From: Halobacteriales archaeon QH_10_70_21
GTDB lineage: Archaea > Halobacteriota > Halobacteria > Halobacteriales > Haloarculaceae
Direction of reading: 5' to 3'
Length of the DNA: 11,294 nucleotides
Assembly (NCBI GenBank): GCA_003021325.1
Contig: PXQM01000077.1
Location: forward strand, 1 to 11,294
Position 1 is the first letter of the stretch. Every line of letters begins with the position of its first letter. A model generated the notes under the pieces. That model searched no databases. It saw nothing but the letters and a program-made list of their open reading frames with translations, and was not told the origin of the DNA. Position numbers and translations under genes: made by a program. Shown in pieces: positions 7,555-11,294 of the stretch.

Positions 7555-7575
7555 CAGCCGACCCCTGAGGCCGGT

Positions 7576-8269
7576 ATGGTCGACGTCCTCGACAACAAGC
7601 GGGCCGCGACGAAGTTCCGCGTCCTCGTGGAGATCGCGGACCGCCAGCCGGCGGTCAACCAGGGCGAAATCGCCGACGCGGTCGGCGTGACCAGCCAGGC
7701 GGTCTCGGAGTACATCCGCGAGCTGGTCGACGAGGGGTTCGTCGACAAGGAGGCCCGCTCGCGGTACCGCGTCACCAAGCAGGGCGTCGACTGGCTCTTC
7801 CAGCAGGCGTCCGACGTCCGCCGGTTCGCCGACCACGTCACCGACGACGTCCTCGGGAGCATGCAGGAGGACGCCGCCTTCGCCACCGACGACGTCGAGT
7901 CCGGCGAGCGGGTCCCGGGCCGGCGAGGTGGTCGGCGTCACCGGCTTCACCGGCATCATCGACCTCGAACCCGGCGACGTGATCGTCTTCCAGGTCGCGC
8001 CAATCCGGTCGGAGCACCCCGAGGGCTCCGGGCGGCTGGCCGAGGCGGCCGCGGCGGCGGACCTCGTTGCCGCCGCCGGCGTCGAGGCGGTCGCGACCCT
8101 CCGGCAGTCGGGGGAGACGGCCGACGTGACCTTCGCGGCCGGCGAGGTCGCCGCCGACGCCGCCGGCCGCGGGCTGGACGTCGTCGTGGTCGCGACGACG
8201 GACCTCGGCGGCCGCGTCACCGACGCCCTTCGGGACGCCGGCCTCTCCTACGAGGTCGACGACGTCTGA
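7576..8269 (+). pseudogene. Winged-helix transcriptional regulator, frameshifted
   Basis: The first 114 codons (frame 1) give an N-terminal winged helix-turn-helix (about residues 14-75: VNQGEIADAVGVTSQAVSEYIRELVDEGFV, then RYRVTKQGVDWLF), a MarR/ArsR-like DNA-binding domain. After ERVP the frame must shift to frame 2, where AGEVVGVTGFTGIIDLEPGD follows and continues to TGA at 8267-8269 with an alpha/beta domain ending LSYEVDDV. One surplus base in CCCGGGCC (7914-7921) explains the break; removing it gives a continuous 230-residue protein with ERVPAGEVVGV across the join. Without correction, frame 1 runs on as Arg-rich nonsense to 8436. The C-terminal part (GDVIVFQV, then alternating helices and strands) is probably a ligand-sensing or regulatory domain of a haloarchaeal family that I cannot name. 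The strong leaderless promoter suggests a live gene, so a base-call error is a serious alternative. Its end overlaps the convergent CPBP gene by 22 bp. Confidence 0.78.
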
Positions 8270-8820
8270 GCGGGCGAGGGGCGCCACCGCGCGACGTCGG
8301 CCTCGACCGGGACCTCGCCGTGCCGCCACGTCATGAACGCGAGGAGAAGCAGGTACGCCAGAACCACCTTCGGGAAGCCGTACTCGCCAAGGACGGCGAC
8401 AGAGTCCGGGAGCGACTGGCGCACGGCGAGCAGTGACGCGGTCCCGGCCGTCGCCGAGGCCGGTACGAACAGCACGCCGCCGGCGACGAACGTCCCGAGG
8501 TGCAGCCCGAGCCCGTAGGCGAGTTCCCCGGTGTGGACGTACAGCAGGCCGTAGATGACCCCGACGACCGCGAGGTCGAGCATCGCGAGGTCCACCGTCA
8601 ACTGGTGCATGGCAATGAAGACGGGGACGGCAGCGAGAACTCCCGCGACGGCGGCCCGTCGGGCGGTGACGCCGCGGCTGTGCAGCCCTTCGGCCGCGTT
8701 CCCGACGATGACGCGGAAGAACACGAGTTGCTGAATCAGCGAGTGGATGCCCAGGGCGACGACGTAGACCGCGATTGCGACCGGCAGCGCCGCCCGGGGC
8801 GCCGACGCCGCAACGCTCAC
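8248..8820 (-). CDS. CPBP/CAAX-protease-like membrane protein, C-terminal half
   Basis: This 190-residue membrane segment starts at GTG 8820, 6 nt after and in the same frame as the TGA that ends the N-terminal half, so the two are most simply one interrupted gene. It follows the layout of CPBP (CAAX protease and bacteriocin-processing) intramembrane proteases: a helix ending IQQLVFFRVIVG (29-40), VFIAMH (F68-x3-H72) and YGLGLHLGTF (H107). The usual EExxxR motif reads Q31-L-V-F-F-R36, so both glutamates are missing, and the last HxxxN/D motif reads HLGTF. The two motif histidines remain. It is therefore probably not an active protease, although membrane-protein folds of this family may keep non-catalytic roles. 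The C-terminal tail is polar. It overlaps the convergent regulator gene by 22 bp. Confidence 0.6.
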   Translation of the reverse strand: MSVAASAPRAALPVAIAVYVVALGIHSLIQQLVFFRVIVGNAAEGLHSRGVTARRAAVAGVLAAVPVFIAMHQLTVDLAMLDLAVVGVIYGLLYVHTGELAYGLGLHLGTFVAGGVLFVPASATAGTASLLAVRQSLPDSVAVLGEYGFPKVVLAYLLLLAFMTWRHGEVPVEADVARWRPSPAQTSSTS

Positions 8821-8826
8821 CGTCGC

Positions 8827-9231
8827 TCATCCGAGGCCGACGGCGACGGCGAACCAGAGGGTGAAGGCCGCAAAGAGCGCCCCGAGGCCGACCACCAGGT
8901 CGACCGTCCATGACGGCGACGCCGAGACGCCGTAGTCCGAGAGCGCGCGGCGGTCGACGTACCTCGCCCACCCGAGCAAGAGCAGGAGCACGAATCCGCC
9001 GTGGAGCAGCGACGCCGACAGGCCGCCCAGCGGCTCCCCGCCCGCAGGGACGGCCGCGACCCGGGCCTGTATGTTCCCGGCGAGGACGCCGCCGGCCAGC
9101 ACCCAGAAGGTCGGCATCGCCAGCAGGACCCGGTAGGTCCCCCTGATTCGGGGGTCGTCCCGTCCGCTGACCGGCCGGCGGAGCCGCCCACGGAGCGCCC
9201 CGCCCCGGGCGCCACCCGAACCCGTTGCCAT
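8827..9231 (-). CDS. CPBP/CAAX-protease-like membrane protein, N-terminal half
   Basis: From ATG at 9231 the frame gives 134 residues and stops at TGA 8827-8829. It holds a basic cytoplasmic N-terminus, hydrophobic helices (LLAMPTFWVLAGGVLAG; LLHGGFVLLLLLGWARYV; VDLVVGLGALFAAFTLWFAV) and the linker RRALSDYGVSASPSW, which matches the region between the early helices of CPBP proteins. The coding frame continues beyond the TGA in the same register (GLG-stop-ATVSV), so a TGG-to-TGA change is the simplest reading; read through, the protein would be 327 residues, a usual length for haloarchaeal members. No convincing TATA box was found upstream. Alternatively the two halves could be separately translated, coupled genes. 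Confidence 0.55.
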   Translation of the reverse strand: MATGSGGARGGALRGRLRRPVSGRDDPRIRGTYRVLLAMPTFWVLAGGVLAGNIQARVAAVPAGGEPLGGLSASLLHGGFVLLLLLGWARYVDRRALSDYGVSASPSWTVDLVVGLGALFAAFTLWFAVAVGLG

Positions 9232-9318
9232 GGTCGGGAACGCTCGCGGAGGGACAAAGCCGTTCGGGATGACTCGCGGCCGGAGGGACCCGCCGGACGA
9301 CCGCACCTCGGGCGCTGG

Positions 9319-9339
9319 GAGGGCCCGGACGGGCCCCTC
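9319..9339 (-). terminator. GC-rich hairpin after the SHOCT gene
   Basis: Two GGGCCC hexamers (9321-9326, 9331-9336) flanked by GA and CTC form a GC-rich stem with a 4-nt loop, about 10 nt beyond the stop at 9349. No T-run follows, so a terminator role is tentative. Confidence 0.25.
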
Positions 9340-9348
9340 GCTCGCGCC

Positions 9349-9690
9349 TCACTCCACGTCGCCGTCCTCGAGCAGGCGGCCGACGCGGCGCTCGAACTCC
9401 GCCTCGGTCAGCTCGCCGCGCGCGTACTGCAGCCGGAGCTCCTCGAGGGCCGTCCGGGGTCCCTCGTCGCGCTCCCGACCCGTGTCCGCCGGCCAGCACC
9501 GCGCCGCGAGGCCGAGGGCCGTCGGCAGGACCACGCCGAAGCCGGCGGGGAACGCGACCCAGAAGGACTCGACGCCGAGCGCCAGCAGGCCGAAGGCGAC
9601 GACGAGCGTGAGCGCCGTCGTCGCCCCCGACGCCCTGTCCCCCGACAGGGACGCCACCCGGTCCTCGTCCCGCCTGGATGCCGGAGTCAT
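9349..9690 (-). CDS. Small SHOCT-domain membrane protein
   Basis: The 113-residue protein has a polar N-terminus, a hydrophobic hairpin of two membrane helices (TTALTLVVAFGLLALGV and WVAFPAGFGVVLPTALGLAA), a charged loop, and a C-terminal SHOCT module (ALEELRLQYARGELTEAEFERRVGRLLED). SHOCT is a short amphipathic motif found at the ends of many small prokaryotic membrane proteins, thought to mediate oligomerisation; no reaction is known. ATG at 9690 is used; no clear TATA box lies upstream on the minus strand. Very similar two-helix plus SHOCT proteins are common in haloarchaea. It stands alone, with 117 nt before the CPBP-like gene on the same strand. Confidence 0.85.
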   Translation of the reverse strand: MTPASRRDEDRVASLSGDRASGATTALTLVVAFGLLALGVESFWVAFPAGFGVVLPTALGLAARCWPADTGRERDEGPRTALEELRLQYARGELTEAEFERRVGRLLEDGDVE

Positions 9691-10011
9691 CGGTACCCTC
9701 CGTCTTCCGCGGCAGCGGCGGGGTCGGGGTCACTCGGCGGCCCGACGGCGACGGCGGTGGACCGGCACCCGGGCGCGTCGGAACGGTTCGTCGGCGGGTC
9801 GGACGGGCGTTCGTCTACGACCGCCATGTGTGTCGAATCGCGAGCGTCCGGCTTGGCGCTTTCATCAACACGTTGGGCCCGGAGGACTGCGGGGGAGGAC
9901 CGTGGGACCGGACGGCCGTTCGGAGCAGGTCCGACGCCACGGCGGCGATCCGACGGGAAGAAAGCTACATCGGGTGTGAGCCGATACGGGTGCACACGCA
10001 CGACCGCAACC
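9691..10011. other. 321-nt stretch without a supported gene
   Basis: The region lies between the divergent SHOCT gene and the small zinc ribbon gene. Its open frames on both strands are arginine- and proline-rich or low complexity with no recognisable domain. Slightly AT-richer patches occur at 9858-9870 and 9958-9971, and a weak TATA-like GATACG (9983-9988) sits about 26 nt before the ATG at 10012. I see no RNA gene or repeat. Confidence 0.5.
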
Positions 10012-10137
10012 ATGACACACGACACGCCCGACGGGAGCGACGAGCAGCGACGCTGGTGTGAGAACTGCCGAATCAGCGTCGACCCGGACGCGGGCGACGC
10101 CGGCCCGGAGTGCCCGTCCTGCGGCCGCGAACTCTGA
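10012..10137 (+). CDS. 41-residue CPxCG-type zinc ribbon microprotein
   Basis: ATG at 10012 opens a 41-codon frame with two CxxC knuckles: C16-E-N-C19 and C34-P-S-C37, in the order WCENCRISVD...ECPSCGREL. The spacing of 14 residues between pairs and the CPSCG ending fit the many small zinc-finger microproteins of haloarchaea, which are stable one-zinc folds, cytosolic, and mostly of unknown role, some regulatory. The N-terminal part is acidic and hydrophilic. It is a stand-alone gene with a weak TATA-like element about 26 nt upstream and 114 nt before the cupin gene on the same strand. The conserved cysteines make it more than a chance frame despite its size. Confidence 0.8.
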   Translation: MTHDTPDGSDEQRRWCENCRISVDPDAGDAGPECPSCGREL

Positions 10138-10220
10138 CGGCCGGGACTCGGCGGTTACTCCGTCCGTGTCGGGCGATACCCCCCGACCGACCTATCGGCC
10201 CATTCCGTCGCAGCACTCGG

Positions 10221-10227
10221 CTTTTTC
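10221..10227 (+). promoter_or_regulatory. Weak TATA-like element for the cupin gene
   Basis: CTTTTTC in GC-rich surroundings is centred about 28 nt upstream of GTG 10252, fitting a leaderless transcript. The match to the TATA consensus is poor. Confidence 0.35.
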
Positions 10228-10251
10228 TGTCGGGGTCCCGTACCGAACGAC

Positions 10252-10740
10252 GTGACAGGGTTCGACGAGCCAGCCATCGGAGGAAGCGAGGCGGCGGACA
10301 CCTACCGGTTCCTGGACACCATCGCACGCGTCCGCGTTCCGAGCGAGGAGACCGGCGGCCGGTGGTCCGTCGTCGAGATGCACCTGCGGGCGGGCCACGC
10401 GCCGCCGATGCACGTCCACGAGTCGGCGGACGAGACGATTCACGTCCTCGAGGGTGCCGCGACGGCCCACACGCCGGACGGCGAGCGGTCGGTCGACGCC
10501 GGCAGCTCCGTCGTCCTGCCGCGCGGCGAGGCCCACAGCCTCGTCTCCGACGAGGAGTCGGTCGTCCTGACGTCGACGGCACCGGGCGGTTTCGACGAGT
10601 TCGTCGCGGCGGTCGGAGAGCGGACCGACGACCCGACCGTCCCGACGAGGCCGCCCTCGGAGGAGGCCATCGGCCGGGTGGACTCCCTCGCCGGCGACCA
10701 CGCCATCGAGATCGTCGGGCCGCCACCGGTCGGGGAGTGA
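10252..10740 (+). CDS. Single-domain cupin protein
   Basis: The 162-residue protein is built around one cupin beta-barrel. Motif 1 is APPMHVHESADETIHVLEG (H54, H56, E61, then G68), which has the GxxxxHxHxxxxExxxVLxG pattern, and motif 2 is VLPRGEAHSL (P90, G92, H95). The His, His, Glu and His ligands for a metal are all kept, so it should bind a divalent metal in the cytosol. Such proteins range from dioxygenases and isomerases to small-molecule sensors; the substrate cannot be told. The C-terminal extension (GRVDSLAGDHAIEIVGPPPVGE) is a common feature of haloarchaeal members. GTG at 10252 is chosen from the leaderless spacing to the TATA-like element. It is convergent with hmgA, 54 nt between stops. 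Confidence 0.88.
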   Translation: MTGFDEPAIGGSEAADTYRFLDTIARVRVPSEETGGRWSVVEMHLRAGHAPPMHVHESADETIHVLEGAATAHTPDGERSVDAGSSVVLPRGEAHSLVSDEESVVLTSTAPGGFDEFVAAVGERTDDPTVPTRPPSEEAIGRVDSLAGDHAIEIVGPPPVGE

Positions 10741-10794
10741 CGCGGCGGACGGAAGGCGCCGGAGGAGACGGAAGGAGCCGGTGTCGAACGGTTG

Positions 10795-11294
10795 TTACCG
10801 GGTGCGGCCGAGCGACTCGTGGCTGGTCACCCAGTCGGAGGCCGAGATGGCGGCGCCGAGCGAGATTTCGCCGGCCAACACGGTCGCGGCGGCGATCTCG
10901 GCGAACTTGTTGACGTTGCCGGCGCCGTCGCAGTCCAGCATCGCCAGACACTCCTGCTGGGTCGCCATGCCGGTGCCGCCGCCGTAGGTCGCGACGATGA
11001 GCGACGGGAGCGTCACCGAGATGTGGAGCGAGTTGTCCTGCAGCAGCGTCGTGTTGATGAGCGCGGCGTGGGACTCGGCGACGTTGGCCTCGTCCTGGCC
11101 GCAGGCGATGAACAGCGACGCGAGCCCGTCGGCGGGGTGGGCCCCGTTCGTCTCGCCGTTGACCATCAGCGCGCCGATGGTCGCTATCTTGCCGTGGTGG
11201 TCGAGGCTCTCCGGTTCGGCACCGAGGTGGTGGATACAGGTGTCCTCCGACAGCGTCACCTCCGCCGTCACCCGCTTGCCTCGGGTCAGCATGG
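10795..11294 (-). CDS. hmgA: Hydroxymethylglutaryl-CoA reductase, C-terminal part
   Basis: The frame enters from the right edge and shows the last roughly 165 residues. Hallmarks of class I HMG-CoA reductase are present: NGETNGAHPADGLASLF, IACGQDEANVAES with the catalytic Asp (codon 11092-11094), TLPSLIVATYGGGTG, QQECLAML, and VLAGEISLGAA. The tail VTSHESLG contains the catalytic His (codon 10819-10821) near the C-terminus. The enzyme reduces HMG-CoA with two NADPH to mevalonate, the committed step toward the isoprenoid chains of archaeal membrane lipids and carotenoids, and is the mevinolin target. The Glu and Lys catalytic residues lie upstream, outside the window. The reading frame looks intact. 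HmgA is usually a housekeeping gene in haloarchaea. Confidence 0.95.
   Translation of the reverse strand, partial: MLTRGKRVTAEVTLSEDTCIHHLGAEPESLDHHGKIATIGALMVNGETNGAHPADGLASLFIACGQDEANVAESHAALINTTLLQDNSLHISVTLPSLIVATYGGGTGMATQQECLAMLDCDGAGNVNKFAEIAAATVLAGEISLGAAISASDWVTSHESLGRTR

Noticed and set aside
8827..8829. TGA read as selenocysteine
   Set aside because: No selenoprotein family or SECIS-like structure is apparent, and haloarchaea are not known to use selenocysteine. Nonsense or error is simpler.
9633..9650. Hairpin CCCTGTC-CCCC-GACAGGG
   Set aside because: It lies within the SHOCT coding frame and encodes ordinary residues; likely chance.
7838..9733. 631-residue minus-strand frame spanning the regulator, CPBP and SHOCT genes
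   Set aside because: It runs through three supported genes in another frame and is Arg/Gly/Pro-rich without conserved motifs.
9687..10025. Minus-strand 112-residue frame in the non-coding stretch
   Set aside because: Low-complexity Pro/Arg/Asp composition, no domain, no promoter; it would overlap both neighbours' starts.

Overview
The window looks like haloarchaeal chromosome. It is very GC-rich, the predicted proteins are strongly acidic, and genes carry TATA-like boxes about 26-28 nt upstream of start codons with no room for a leader (clearest at 1952-1957 and 7547-7554). One large protein is sent out by a twin-arginine signal, and the right edge carries the C-terminal part of a mevalonate-pathway HMG-CoA reductase. 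No rRNA, tRNA, CRISPR array or complete mobile element was seen. The genes form a loose mosaic of short, independent units.

Left end (1-1241, plus strand): the C-terminal part of an HD-domain hydrolase ends inside a perfect 17-bp inverted repeat (402-441), which resembles the end hairpin of IS200/IS605-type (TnpB) elements. Directly after it is the 5'-truncated, frameshifted tail of a PKD-repeat protein. Middle left (1234-3233, minus strand): a LysE-family exporter lies downstream of a threonine-synthase-like protein whose PLP-binding lysine position reads threonine.

Centre (3411-6744, plus strand): a 655-residue Tat-exported protein whose N-terminal domain carries an HxHDWE motif like that of NLP/NPP1 and Vps62-type domains is followed by an FAD-dependent amine-oxidase-type oxidoreductase. 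A metallophosphoesterase (6786-7484, minus) is divergent from a winged-helix regulator (7576-8269, plus) that has a one-base frameshift after residue 114.

Right (8248-11294): a CPBP/CAAX-protease-like membrane protein is split in two by an in-frame TGA and lacks the catalytic Glu pair. It is followed by a small SHOCT membrane protein, a roughly 320-nt non-coding stretch, a 41-residue zinc ribbon protein, a cupin, and the partial HMG-CoA reductase.

The most noteworthy points are the threonine-synthase homologue without its lysine, the NLP-like exported protein, the solo hairpin beside a gene remnant, and three broken genes within 11 kb. The three lesions could be genuine decay or base-call errors. 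I found no coherent new multi-gene system; the findings are mostly single-gene oddities.
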